DNA from: Kordiimonadales bacterium IMCC3096
GTDB taxonomy: Bacteria; Pseudomonadota; Alphaproteobacteria; Minwuiales; Minwuiaceae
DNA: 64,000 nucleotides
Reading direction: 5' to 3'
Assembly: GCA_016865035.1 (NCBI GenBank)
Contig: CP018227.1
Coordinates: forward strand, 2,819,501-2,883,500
Below, piece after piece: positions 8,361 to 17,315 of the stretch (positions are counted from its first letter, which is position 1; each line of letters opens with the position of its first letter). Both the position numbers and the translations under genes were made by a program. The notes under the pieces were generated by a model that was not told the origin of the DNA, searched no databases, and saw only the letters and a program-made list of their open reading frames with translations.

Positions 8361-9095
8361 TCACTTCCCGAGCAGATACTCCTTCGCCTCGTTCAGCTTG
8401 GCGGCATACCAGGTGGCACCGCCCTGGTCCGGGTGCGCCTTCTTCATCAGCCGACGATGCGCCTGCCGCACGTCCTCATCGCTGGCATCTGCCGGGAGTT
8501 CCAGGATCGAAAGCGCCTCGGACCGGGTCATGCCGCCGCCGGATGAAGCCCTGCGGCTGCCTGTGCCGGTGTCCTGCTGACGGCGCGCTCCGTCCTCCCG
8601 CCAGTCGGCACCATGTACCCGGTCCAGATAGCTTTCGAGCAGGCGCGCGGCGTCCGGATCGCTGTGCTGCCAAGACTGCCAGAGGCCTGTGAGCGTGGAC
8701 AGATCGAGATCGGACAGCTTCTGCCCGGCGTGATCGCCTTTCAGGATCCGTCCGTCCACGTCGCCGCTGTCGTGGTCCAGCGACATCTCCAGATGGGTGC
8801 TGCGCACCTTCGAGGCTCCACCGGAGGAAGGCTGGCGCTTGCCGCCCATGCTGAAACCGCCGGGCAGGCCGTTCCAGCCCAGCCCCCGCGCCACCATGCC
8901 GAGGCCGAAGAGCGCGACCGGGGCACCGACGAAGAACATGCCGCGGATCGACAGGAACAGACCCGCGACCCCGAGCACCAGCCCGCCGCCGATGCGCAGC
9001 CCCTGCGCCAGCTTGTGCGGGTCGGCGTCAAGCAAGGCCCTGCCGCCGATCAGCGCGGCAGCCAGCAGAAAGGCTGCAAGGATCAGGTAGCTCAT
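8361..9095 (-). CDS. Membrane-anchored DnaJ-domain protein
   Basis: A 244-residue protein with hydrophobic stretches in the first ~75 residues (LILAAFLLAAALIGG, then LGVAGLFLSIRGMFFVGAPV) and a J domain at the very C-terminus (about residues 190-244) with the HPD motif in LMKKAHPDQGG. The topology resembles alphaproteobacterial relatives of Pam18/Tim14, which stimulate an Hsp70 at the membrane. The middle contains a DGRILKGDHAGQKLSDLDL block seen in this family. I chose ATG 9095, with GGGGGGAT about seven bases upstream. It is divergent from the 5-formyl-THF cyclo-ligase. Confidence 0.88.
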   Translation of the reverse strand: MSYLILAAFLLAAALIGGRALLDADPHKLAQGLRIGGGLVLGVAGLFLSIRGMFFVGAPVALFGLGMVARGLGWNGLPGGFSMGGKRQPSSGGASKVRSTHLEMSLDHDSGDVDGRILKGDHAGQKLSDLDLSTLTGLWQSWQHSDPDAARLLESYLDRVHGADWREDGARRQQDTGTGSRRASSGGGMTRSEALSILELPADASDEDVRQAHRRLMKKAHPDQGGATWYAAKLNEAKEYLLGK

Positions 9096-9190
9096 GTCAC
9101 GATCCCCCCGCGCCACACCTTCGGCCCTGAATCATCGGACGCCCGTACAGATTTGATCATGTTTCACCATATAGGGACTGAAGCCGGTTC

Positions 9191-9781
9191 ATGACAGATG
9201 TGACACCCATCCCGGCCCTCGACAGGGCCAAGAAACAGTTGCGTGCCCGGATCCTGAAACAACGCGGCAAGGCGCATGCCGTCTGGCGGACGCGCGGGGT
9301 CCTGCGCAACGCCATGGCGCTGCGCGCCGACTGGCGCGGGTGCCGGATCGCGATCTTCGCAGGCTTCGGGACGGAGGTTGATCCGGACTGGCTGGTGCGC
9401 ACGCTGACCCGTCGCGGGGCCATTGTCGGATTGCCGGTGGTGGTGGCGCCCCGTGTGCCGCTGGTGTTCCGACGCTTCGGACCCGGCATCCGGTTCGAGA
9501 CGTCCGCCTTCGGCATCCGTGAACCCGGACCGCGTGTGCCTGCCATGCGTCCTGACATCGTGCTGATGCCGCTGGTGGGAATCGACCGGCGCGGCAGGCG
9601 GCTCGGCTATGGTGGCGGCTTCTATGACCGCACCATCCAGGCCTGGCACAACCGGGGTCATTTCCCGTTGCTGGTTGGCATGGCCTACGAGACGCAGTAC
9701 GTACCGGTGGTTCCGACCGGATCCCATGATCAGGTGCTGGACATGCTGGTGACCGAGACCGCGATCAGGAGGTTCCGTTGA
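9191..9781 (+). CDS. 5-formyltetrahydrofolate cyclo-ligase
   Basis: A 196-residue enzyme that converts 5-formyl-THF to 5,10-methenyl-THF with ATP. The signature GYGGGFYDRTI is present near residue 140, along with the N-terminal KKQLRARILKQR block and a PDIVLMPLVGIDRRGRRLG segment. Its stop overlaps the TTG start of the YmdB-type gene by four bases. That gene order is common in alphaproteobacteria. I looked in the 95-base divergent region upstream for 6S RNA, often next to this gene, and there is no room for it. Confidence 0.93.
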   Translation: MTDVTPIPALDRAKKQLRARILKQRGKAHAVWRTRGVLRNAMALRADWRGCRIAIFAGFGTEVDPDWLVRTLTRRGAIVGLPVVVAPRVPLVFRRFGPGIRFETSAFGIREPGPRVPAMRPDIVLMPLVGIDRRGRRLGYGGGFYDRTIQAWHNRGHFPLLVGMAYETQYVPVVPTGSHDQVLDMLVTETAIRRFR

Positions 9782-10596
9782 GACTTCTCTATCTGGGCGA
9801 CATTGTTGGACGCAGCGGACGCGATGGCGTCCTGAAGCATCTGCCGGATCTGATCGCCGGGCTGAAGACAGATTTCGTCGTCATCAACGGCGAGAATGCC
9901 GCCGGCGGCTTCGGCATCACGCCGAAGATCTGCGACGAGCTCTATGCCGCGGGCACGGACGTCATCGTCACCGGCAATCACGTCTGGGACAATCGGGAGA
10001 TCATGCCCCACTTCCAGCGGGAGCCGAGGCTGATCCGGCCCGCGAACTTTCCCCCGGGTGCGCCGGGACGGGGTGTAGCGGTGTTCGATGCGCCGGGCGG
10101 CAGGCGCGTTGCGGTCATCCAGGTCATGGGCCGGGTCTTCATGGACGCGATGGACTGCCCCTTCCAGGCGCTGGAAAAGGGGCTGCAGTCCAGTACGCTG
10201 GGACGCTCCGTCCAGTTCGTGCTGGTGGATGTGCATGCGGAGGCAACCAGCGAGAAGGCGGCCCTGGGCCACTTCGCGGACGGGCGCGCGACCATGGTGG
10301 TCGGCACCCATACCCATGTGCCGACGGCCGATCACCAGATCCTGCCGGGGGGAACGGCCTACATGTCCGATGTGGGCATGTGCGGTGACTATGATTCCGT
10401 CATCGGCATGGGGAAGGAAGAGCCCATCCGGCGGTTCCGCAACAAGACGCCGGGCGCCCGGTTCGAGCCTGCCCTGGGCGAGGCAACGGTCTGTGGTGTT
10501 CTGGTCGAAAGTGACGACCGGACCGGCCTGGCAACCTCGATACAGCCCGTCAGGGTCGGCGGCAGGCTCAGTCAGATCATGCCGACAGCCGCCTGA
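9778..10596 (+). CDS. YmdB-type metallophosphoesterase (TIGR00282 family)
   Basis: A 272-residue calcineurin-like phosphoesterase. Metal-binding motifs appear in order: GDIVGRSGRD at the start, NGENAAGG, GNHVWDN and GTHTHVPTAD, ending with MSDVGMCGDYDSVIGM. Characterised relatives hydrolyse 2',3'-cyclic nucleotides or cAMP. The start is the rare codon TTG at 9778, which overlaps the preceding stop (TTGA), so translation is probably coupled. Confidence 0.92.
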   Translation: MRLLYLGDIVGRSGRDGVLKHLPDLIAGLKTDFVVINGENAAGGFGITPKICDELYAAGTDVIVTGNHVWDNREIMPHFQREPRLIRPANFPPGAPGRGVAVFDAPGGRRVAVIQVMGRVFMDAMDCPFQALEKGLQSSTLGRSVQFVLVDVHAEATSEKAALGHFADGRATMVVGTHTHVPTADHQILPGGTAYMSDVGMCGDYDSVIGMGKEEPIRRFRNKTPGARFEPALGEATVCGVLVESDDRTGLATSIQPVRVGGRLSQIMPTAA

Positions 10597-10688
10597 AGGC
10601 GCAGCGGCGGGCCGCCGAACAACCGTCAACCGAACATTAACCGTGTCATGGCAACCTTCAGGGTGTGTGGACACGGAAGGGTGTCGGG

Positions 10689-12401
10689 GTGAGCGGCAAC
10701 AAGATTCATTACGAGGTGCTGGGCCAGCGCGGAACGTCATGGACGATCATCGCGGTTGTCGACGATCAGGAAGAGGCGCTGGAGGCCGCGAAGGCAGCCC
10801 GTGCCAACTACCGTGCAGTCAAGGTGATGCGGGAGCGCTTCGACAGCAAGTCCGGTACATTCCGTTCCGGTCAGATATTCTTCTCCGGTGCCAAGCCGCG
10901 GGCCTCCAAGTATGACTCCGATCCGGTGCCCGGCGTCTGCTGGAAGGTGGAGGATTTCTACTCCTACGAAGGCCGCCGTTCGATCAACCGCCTGCTGCGC
11001 AGTGAGCTTGTTCGCTGGGGGCTGACCGCGACAGAACTGGTTCACTCCCTGGAATATGTGGAACGCCTGCAGGATGACGGGACGGCCATGCAGCGCGCGG
11101 TGCAGCAGACCTCCATCGCGCAGGTCCGGGAAACTGGACAGGGGGTGCAGGAACGCATCAAGCAGATCTATGACATCATCGATCGGGGTATCGTGGCGCT
11201 GCGTCGTGACCGTGAACTGGCGCAGCAACTGAAGATCGTCGACGGGGATCTGGATGCCCTGATCGCGGAGGTGGAACCGCGGGAAAGTCGCGGATATCTG
11301 CTCAATCTCGCACTTGTCAATCACCTGGCCGACGCCCAGGGCTTCGGCGAGAAGCTTGAGCGGGTTCTGGCGCCAATCCGTGCCGATCATCCCGACTGGG
11401 TGCATGAGGTCGCCGATACATTCGCCGGAGAGCTGCTGCTGATCGGCAATGTCACCCAGCACCTGATCGGCAAGCGGGACACGCTGAAGCAGGAGCTGTC
11501 GGCCACGGCAAGGCTCGCGCACGGTCGGTTGCCGGCGGATGACACCGACGCCGGGCGCGAAGCCCATACCGTCAACCGGCTGATTGCAGCCGCCAAGATG
11601 CCCCACACGCGTCAGGCACTGGCGCAGTACCTCATCGACGAACTGGAGGGCAGGCGCAAGCTGGTGGACGGTGATCTGCGGGCCGAGGCCGAGGCCACGA
11701 AGGATCTGGTGCGCGATCTGAAGACCGAGGATGGCGCCTGGCTGGGCAGTACCCGGATGATGGAGGCGATCAGCAACCGCAACGCGCGTTGGCTGCATCC
11801 GGAGGCCGTGGCGGAATATCTGGTCGGGGCGGAGGAAGCCGACACGCGGGCAATGCGGCTGATCGACCTGGAACCGAGCATCTTCGGCGCCGCCAACAAG
11901 CGCAAGCTTGCCGAATTCCTGATACCCGTTCTGACCTCGCCACAGGCTGAACTGTTCCTTACGGACGATGCTCAGCCGGTCTCCGAACAGATGAAGCGTC
12001 TCGCGATCATCCAGGCGCGCATTCTGGAGAGTGACCTGCAGGAGATGCACAAGCGTCAACTGGCGGAGAAGCTGGACGACCTCTGCTTTCGGATGGTGCA
12101 GAAGCGGCAGCTGTTCAAGCGGTTGCTCTCGGCCAACAACAGCGTTGCCGACAAGTGCATCGGCCTGCTGAAGATGGTCCTCGAAGGCTATTTCACGCAT
12201 GGCAAGGCAGAGGACGAGGCGCGGACACTGATCCGTCGCCTGCTGCTGAAGCCGGAGTTTCGCGAGTCGTTCTTTGCCGGCATTGTGGGCAAGGAAGAAA
12301 AGGTCTCGCGCTTCGAGAAGCTGACCACGATGCTGGGCCAGGCCGACATCGAATTCGCCCCGCGAACCGCCCCTTCCGAAAGGGCTGGCGCGTCGGCCTG
12401 A
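10689..12401 (+). CDS. Large cytoplasmic protein of unknown function
   Basis: A 570-residue protein with no signal peptide or membrane segment. I do not recognise a named family. The first ~70 residues (IHYEVLGQRGTSWTIIAVVD, then EEALEAAKAAR and VKVMRERFD) look like a small alpha/beta domain. The rest is almost all helical with many Leu, Arg and Glu, including a segment VQERIKQIYDIIDRGIVALR and a C-terminal KPEFRESFFAGIVGKEEK. I prefer GTG 10689, with GGAAGG eight bases upstream, over the GTG at 10665. It follows the YmdB gene by 92 bases and precedes the exported-protein operon, from which it is separated by two palindromes. Confidence 0.75.
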   Translation: MSGNKIHYEVLGQRGTSWTIIAVVDDQEEALEAAKAARANYRAVKVMRERFDSKSGTFRSGQIFFSGAKPRASKYDSDPVPGVCWKVEDFYSYEGRRSINRLLRSELVRWGLTATELVHSLEYVERLQDDGTAMQRAVQQTSIAQVRETGQGVQERIKQIYDIIDRGIVALRRDRELAQQLKIVDGDLDALIAEVEPRESRGYLLNLALVNHLADAQGFGEKLERVLAPIRADHPDWVHEVADTFAGELLLIGNVTQHLIGKRDTLKQELSATARLAHGRLPADDTDAGREAHTVNRLIAAAKMPHTRQALAQYLIDELEGRRKLVDGDLRAEAEATKDLVRDLKTEDGAWLGSTRMMEAISNRNARWLHPEAVAEYLVGAEEADTRAMRLIDLEPSIFGAANKRKLAEFLIPVLTSPQAELFLTDDAQPVSEQMKRLAIIQARILESDLQEMHKRQLAEKLDDLCFRMVQKRQLFKRLLSANNSVADKCIGLLKMVLEGYFTHGKAEDEARTLIRRLLLKPEFRESFFAGIVGKEEKVSRFEKLTTMLGQADIEFAPRTAPSERAGASA

Positions 12402-12414
12402 GCGTGGATGCGAC

Positions 12415-12459
12415 TGCTGTCACAGCAAGGTGAGCGTTGACCTGTCCGATCGGACAGGT
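12415..12459. promoter_or_regulatory. Two adjacent palindromes before the exported-protein operon
   Basis: Positions 12415-12427 read TGCTGT-C-ACAGCA, a perfect inverted repeat. Positions 12440-12459 form a perfect 20-base palindrome, ACCTGTCCGA / TCGGACAGGT. Both lie in the 119-base gap between the unknown gene ending at 12401 and the first exported-protein gene starting at 12521. Perfect symmetry without a T-run favours binding sites for a dimeric regulator, although the second could also fold as an RNA hairpin ending the upstream transcript. Confidence 0.5.
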
Positions 12460-12520
12460 GCCTTCCATCAACCAGACAAATTAGGCTTTCGTCTGCAATT
12501 CAACTGCGGATGAGCCTGTC

Positions 12521-13120
12521 ATGCCTCGAAGCCTTCGAGCCGTTGCTTTCTTCCTGTTGACCGTCCTGTCTCTGTCTTGCACGACGGTCCTTGCCGAGAC
12601 CGTAAATGTGGGTCCCGATGAAACACGGTTCGCGCATGAACTGTCGGTGGATGACCGGACCGCATTGTTCGTGGTTGACCGGCTCTGCTACGGCTCCAAC
12701 GCGCCGACGACGGCCAGTCGGCATGTGATCCGTTTCTACAATGCGGCCGTGGCCGGTTTCGTGCCGCGTGTTGACAGCAATGAACCCGAATGGATCGGGC
12801 ACAGGGTCGCGCGCATCCGAGAGGCCTTTGACAATGCCGCGCCCGTGCTGCCCCGGCGTATCAACCTGACGAGCGGCAGTGATCTGCGCGCACTGGCGGA
12901 GGCGGAAGTGGCACTCGGGTCGCGCGGGGTCGAGAGCGTCTTTCCCCCCGCGCGCAGGCGACCGGACGGCAATTCCTTTGCGGTCCGGGTTCCGGGGCCG
13001 GGGGCGACACGCTCCGTCGCGGTGCGCGGCTGCTACAGGGAAGACGACCTGAAGGAGATACTGCGGCTCCGCCGGGAGGCGGCCGAACGCCTCATCGCGG
13101 TGGCGGGGGAGCAGGGCTGA
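12521..13120 (+). CDS. Exported protein of unknown function, first gene of exported-protein operon
   Basis: A 199-residue protein with a clear Sec signal (hydrophobic AVAFFLLTVLSLS, likely cut after VLA near residue 25). Two Cys remain in the mature part (LCYGS and GCYRE), possibly a periplasmic disulfide. The sequence VDDRTALFVVDRLCYGSN and the late GNSFAVRVPGPGATRSVAVRG are conserved-looking blocks, but I recognise no family. The ribosome site is weak (GGATGAG). The last base of its TGA is the first base of the next ATG. Confidence 0.75.
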   Translation: MPRSLRAVAFFLLTVLSLSCTTVLAETVNVGPDETRFAHELSVDDRTALFVVDRLCYGSNAPTTASRHVIRFYNAAVAGFVPRVDSNEPEWIGHRVARIREAFDNAAPVLPRRINLTSGSDLRALAEAEVALGSRGVESVFPPARRRPDGNSFAVRVPGPGATRSVAVRGCYREDDLKEILRLRREAAERLIAVAGEQG

Positions 13121-16100
13121 TGGGGGCGTGGTGGCGCGGGGACCGGCCGCTGCGGCTCCGGCCGGGACTGAGAGTCCTGCTGTCCGGCCTCGTGATCCTG
13201 TCGGGACTGGCTGCGGTATCGGGGCCGGCGCGCGCCCAGGACGACGGTCAGACCTGCACCGGTGATCTGGCCACCCTGCGGGCGGAGATTGATGCCCGTC
13301 GGCAGCGTCTGGCGCAGAGCTGCGCACCCGCCGTCGAATTGATGCAATCGCTTCTGGCGGCGAAGCAGCGCTATTCCAGGGCGCTTGTCTCGACCAGTGA
13401 ATTTCGCAGGAACCGTCTGTCGCGCATCTTCATCGAGGATCTGATCCCGCTGCAGGATCTCGCAAAGGTGCATCAGGAGATCGCGCTGGAGGCCGCGGCG
13501 GCGAAAATGCTGCTGGACAAGGAGACGGCGGAACTGGTGAAGGCCAGCCGTGCCGGAAAGGTCAATGTGCCGACGCTGTTCGGCATCCCGACCCGCGCGA
13601 TGAGCTTCGACCCGGCAGAGGTCGCCCGCATCAATCCGCTGCGAGAACGCCACGACGCGAACTACCTGAAGATGGAGGACTTCGCGAAGGACTATGCGGT
13701 CCGGGCGCAGGAGCAGGTCACCAGGGCCAATGAGGCGCTGGCCGAACGGCACGCCGCGCTTTCCGACCTGCATGCCGCGCAGGCCAGGCTGCAGACAGAC
13801 CTGCGGCGCATGTTCGACAGCCGTGACTTCGAGCATTGCCTGGGTGTGCCTGCCGCCGATGGTGAGCCAGGTGCGCAATCGGTGGTTCAGGGTGGCGCGG
13901 TCAACGGGCTCGGCTTCATCGGGATCGAGCCGGAGCCGAAGGGCGTTCCCTTTTCCGGTATCCCGGGTGTCCTGCCGCGCATCACTCCCCTGGCCGAGGT
14001 GCTGAAGGCCCTGTCCCTGCTGCCCGACCCGCCCCCGCCCGCCAGGCTGCCCGAAGAGCTGGCGATGAAACGGGACGGCGTGCGCATCTATGCCGACTTC
14101 AGGGAAGTCGAGGCGGTCCAGGACGAGGCCAACCGGCAACTGGCCAATGCCGAACTGCTCGACATGACCGTCGGCAATTTCCTGCGCATCCCCGGCTATC
14201 TTGCCGGGCTGGGCAAGACGATCATCGTGGGTTCCGCCAATGCCGTCTATCAGCCTTTCGTGGAGAACTTCACCGACAAGTCTCAGAACATCTTCAGCGC
14301 GGCCTTCAACACGATCGGCCAGATCGGCTTCGAAACGGTTGAAGGGGTCGTCAAGTCGGCCTCCAACCTGATCGGCGACGGTCTGGACATCCTTTCGCCC
14401 AACGGCCTGCTGGTGCAGCGGGAGACGGAGGAGGCCAATCGCAGCGCGCGCCAGAACAACCTGTTCCGGGCCGCGGTCACGGTGGGCAACTCGTTCCTTG
14501 CCGAAGTCCAGCAGTCCATGAGCTTCCCGCCGGAACTGACGCGGGAACTGAGCACGGAACTGAATGTGCCCGGCACGGTGACGACGCAGGCGGAGGTGGA
14601 TGCCTTCATCGCGGCGTCGGAGCGGCGCAAGGAAGCGTTCCGGGAGACCGTTCAGCTTGCCCGTGATCGCAAGCAGGCCGCGGCGATCATCGAAGCCCGC
14701 GCCTTCGACGCGCTGAACGTGCTGGGTGCCCGGGGCACGCTGACCGGTCTGGTTCGCTTTTCCAGCAAGCTGAAGCGCGGGCTGAGCGACACGGTCCGCG
14801 AGGTGAAGACCAACCTGAAGATCGCGGATACGCTGGACGAGATCGAGCGTCTGCGGAACACGCGCCAGAGTCCGGAGGTGCTGGACGAGATTGCCTTCCT
14901 GCGCGACGAGCTGAAACGCCAGCAGAAGGGCCGTGCGCCGGGCGGGGACACGCGCAAGCTGATCGATGCCGCCTTTGCCAAGGCCGAGGAATCCGTCATC
15001 GGGCAGGAGGTCATCGACACCTCCCTGCAGAACATACTCGACCGCCAGAAGGCAACCGTGACCTCCAACCGCCCATTCAAGCAGGAGGGTGGTGTCACGC
15101 TGCAGGATGGCCGTCAGATCGCACTCGGGGAGCAGGTCGGTGTCGGTGGCGTGAAGGCGGTCTTCGACGCCAAGGATCCCAACACGGTCGTGCAGCGCTT
15201 CAACAGGGCGGGGGAGGACGGCGTCAAGCGCGATATCGAGGCAGGCAACCGGCTTCGCAAGCTCGGCATCCGCACAACCGATGACATCCCCTTCACCGAC
15301 GAGTTCGGCGACCCGCTGCTGGATCTGGACGACAAGCCGGTGCTGGTGATCTTCGATGAGCAGGGGCGGCCGATCAAGCAGTCGGAGCGGATCGACGGCT
15401 CCAAGGAGGTCAAGGAGATCGCGGAGAACAATCCGGACAAGCGCCTGACGGAGGAACAGTTCGCCGCCTCCGTGGAGGCCGCCAACAAGGCGGTGGAGCA
15501 GCGCCATGTGCTGATCGACTTCAAGCCTGCCAATATCGGCCTGGAGCTGGATGATGCGGGGCGCACCACGGTCAATGCCTTCGACCGCGACGGGGTGATC
15601 GACCTGGACGAGGTGATCCAGAACCGCCGCAACAATCCGGACCTGATCGAGGATGGCGGAACGGCGGAGGTGATCGACCTGTTCGGAGAGAAGTTCGATC
15701 TGTCGACCGTCGAGGGCGCGCGGAAACTGCAGAGCATCATCATCGACGGTGTCGATCCGTGCTGCCCGACAGCGGCCAAGATCACCCAGTTCACTGATCT
15801 GCTGACACCGACCCTGCTGTTCCAGAAGCTGGATACGCCAGGCTTCAAGGCCATTGGCACCAAGGGGGCGACCTTCGACGGTATCCGTCCGCTGTCGGGC
15901 GGCAAGCCACGCAACTTCTTCGATGCGGATGCCGACGAGGTGGCGCGCATCCTGGACGAGGCCAAGGACGCGCGGATCCTGGACGAGGCGCGGGGGCTGG
16001 TCGGCGACGAAGCCGGCAAGGTGGTTGTGGATCAGGCCGCCACGATCATCGCCGCATCGAAGATCATCCGCGACCAGTCCAAGACGGCGAACGACATTGC

Positions 16101-16428
16101 CCGGCGGGTGAAGGCAATCAAGACGGCAGTGACAGGTACGGCGCTGCTGACCGACGACGAAACCGATGCGGAGGAGGACGAGGAGTCCGGTCCGACACAG
16201 CGTCGCCCGGGTGGCGGCGGTGGTTCGGGCGGAGGTCCGGCCAGCCAGCCGCCCGAGATCCCGGATACCCTGCTGGGCAACCTGATCGATGAGTCGGAGG
16301 AAGAACGGCGTGCGCGCCTGGCGCAGGAACAGGCGGCATCCGACCTGGAGGAACAGGCGAGCCGTGACGTGATCCGCACAGGACTGGCCGATGACGCGCC
16401 GTCCGACGGCTTTCCGGAGGGCAGGTGA
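13120..16428 (+). CDS. Large exported protein with coiled coils and a kinase-like domain
   Basis: An 1102-residue protein, ATG overlapping the previous stop by one base. A signal peptide occupies residues 1-39 (hydrophobic VLLSGLVILSGLAAVSG, cut near ARA). Residues 45-260 are helical and coil-like. Residues about 660-860 resemble a protein-kinase fold: a Gly-rich loop GEQVGVGGVKAVFD at 670-683, a beta-3-like VVQRF at 690-694, an alpha-C-like IEAGNRLRKLG, a catalytic-loop-like LIDFKPANIGL with Asp800, Lys802 and Asn805, and FDRDG with Asp822 in the DFG position. The family's HRD is changed (LID) and the beta-3 Lys seems replaced by Arg693. The C-terminus is acidic with a Gly-rich linker (about 1025-1045) and more helix. 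If real, this is a kinase fold in the periplasm or outside the cell. Function is unknown. Confidence 0.75.
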   Translation: MGAWWRGDRPLRLRPGLRVLLSGLVILSGLAAVSGPARAQDDGQTCTGDLATLRAEIDARRQRLAQSCAPAVELMQSLLAAKQRYSRALVSTSEFRRNRLSRIFIEDLIPLQDLAKVHQEIALEAAAAKMLLDKETAELVKASRAGKVNVPTLFGIPTRAMSFDPAEVARINPLRERHDANYLKMEDFAKDYAVRAQEQVTRANEALAERHAALSDLHAAQARLQTDLRRMFDSRDFEHCLGVPAADGEPGAQSVVQGGAVNGLGFIGIEPEPKGVPFSGIPGVLPRITPLAEVLKALSLLPDPPPPARLPEELAMKRDGVRIYADFREVEAVQDEANRQLANAELLDMTVGNFLRIPGYLAGLGKTIIVGSANAVYQPFVENFTDKSQNIFSAAFNTIGQIGFETVEGVVKSASNLIGDGLDILSPNGLLVQRETEEANRSARQNNLFRAAVTVGNSFLAEVQQSMSFPPELTRELSTELNVPGTVTTQAEVDAFIAASERRKEAFRETVQLARDRKQAAAIIEARAFDALNVLGARGTLTGLVRFSSKLKRGLSDTVREVKTNLKIADTLDEIERLRNTRQSPEVLDEIAFLRDELKRQQKGRAPGGDTRKLIDAAFAKAEESVIGQEVIDTSLQNILDRQKATVTSNRPFKQEGGVTLQDGRQIALGEQVGVGGVKAVFDAKDPNTVVQRFNRAGEDGVKRDIEAGNRLRKLGIRTTDDIPFTDEFGDPLLDLDDKPVLVIFDEQGRPIKQSERIDGSKEVKEIAENNPDKRLTEEQFAASVEAANKAVEQRHVLIDFKPANIGLELDDAGRTTVNAFDRDGVIDLDEVIQNRRNNPDLIEDGGTAEVIDLFGEKFDLSTVEGARKLQSIIIDGVDPCCPTAAKITQFTDLLTPTLLFQKLDTPGFKAIGTKGATFDGIRPLSGGKPRNFFDADADEVARILDEAKDARILDEARGLVGDEAGKVVVDQAATIIAASKIIRDQSKTANDIARRVKAIKTAVTGTALLTDDETDAEEDEESGPTQRRPGGGGGSGGGPASQPPEIPDTLLGNLIDESEEERRARLAQEQAASDLEEQASRDVIRTGLADDAPSDGFPEGR

Positions 16429-17315
16429 TGCGCATGACATTCAGATGCCTTCTCGCCGGGCTCGGGTTCCTGCCTGTGCTGCTCGCGGCGCCGGTCCTGG
16501 CTCAGGGACAGCTTGCGGCGAAGATCGAGGAAGGGCCGCAGCGGATCGGTGACCTGCTGCGGACATTCGTCAGCAACAACGTCGCCAGCTACACGGCGGA
16601 GACGGATCGCATGGCGGAGCGGCTGGCCGGGACGGTCTGCGAGATCGGGACGGACGGCCTGCCGCCGTTGGCTCTGCCGGAGCCCTCGATACTGGATCTC
16701 TCCGCATTCATCCCGCCGCGCGCATCGGATGTCCTGCGGCCCGATGAGCATATTGATGCGGGTTCCGTGCTTGTGACCTATGGCCATGACCGCCAGTTCC
16801 TGCGCCAGATCGCTGCGGATCAGGAGACGGCGGAGATCACCGATCTGCCGCATGGCCTTCCGGTGCGCGTCACCGCGATGGCGTTCCGTGTCCGGGACGG
16901 GGAGTGCACCCGCTCCAGTACCCGCACGACCAGTGCCGGTGCGCGGGAGACCCTGCGCCAGAAGCGGCGGGTCTCCATCAGGTTCGGACAGCGCAGCGTC
17001 GACATCACCGACCGGCTCGGCCGCGGCCTGAATGTCGGTGGCGGCTACACGTTCGACGCCCGGCGCAATCATCTGGTGCCCGGCAGCGCGGGCGCATTTC
17101 CGTTCCCGACGGTTTCCGGCAAGGGGGCCCGGTTCGACACGGTCGTCTGTGACGGTGGCAATGGCAGCGTTCTGGTCAATGACGATGAGGACCTGCGGGT
17201 CGGCTATGCCCAGGGCAGCCCCGAGCAGCAGATCGAGGTGCTGGGTCTGGCCGGGCTGCAGCTCGGCACCGCGTTCGGAGCGTCACCTGATCACCGGACC
17301 CGGCGCGTTGGATGA
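16428..17315 (+). CDS. Exported protein, N-terminal part of a frameshifted gene
   Basis: The frame starts at ATG 16428, overlapping the previous TGA by one base and preceded by GGAGG at seven bases. A Sec signal is evident (LLAGLGFLPVLLAAPVLAQG). The mature part begins with a helical QLAAKIEEGPQRIGDLLRTF. The frame runs in good codon usage to about 17275 (EVLGLAGLQLGTAFGA) and then hits TGA at 17313 after a few unlike residues. From about 17280 the next frame continues with normal usage to 18798. The two parts together would be about 790 residues, in line with the large exported proteins around it. Either one base is extra here or the gene is truly split; I cannot tell a sequencing error from a mutation or programmed shift. 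Confidence 0.65.
   Translation: MRMTFRCLLAGLGFLPVLLAAPVLAQGQLAAKIEEGPQRIGDLLRTFVSNNVASYTAETDRMAERLAGTVCEIGTDGLPPLALPEPSILDLSAFIPPRASDVLRPDEHIDAGSVLVTYGHDRQFLRQIAADQETAEITDLPHGLPVRVTAMAFRVRDGECTRSSTRTTSAGARETLRQKRRVSIRFGQRSVDITDRLGRGLNVGGGYTFDARRNHLVPGSAGAFPFPTVSGKGARFDTVVCDGGNGSVLVNDDEDLRVGYAQGSPEQQIEVLGLAGLQLGTAFGASPDHRTRRVG

Noticed and set aside
9096-9190. 6S RNA upstream of the 5-formyl-THF cyclo-ligase
   Set aside because: The gap is only 95 bases and holds no 6S-like fold; 6S RNA needs about 160-180 bases.
13033-16440. Very long minus-strand open frame opposite the kinase-like gene
   Set aside because: It has poor codon usage, Arg/His/Gln-rich low-complexity sequence and no ribosome site. 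It is a mirror of the real plus-strand gene in GC-rich DNA.
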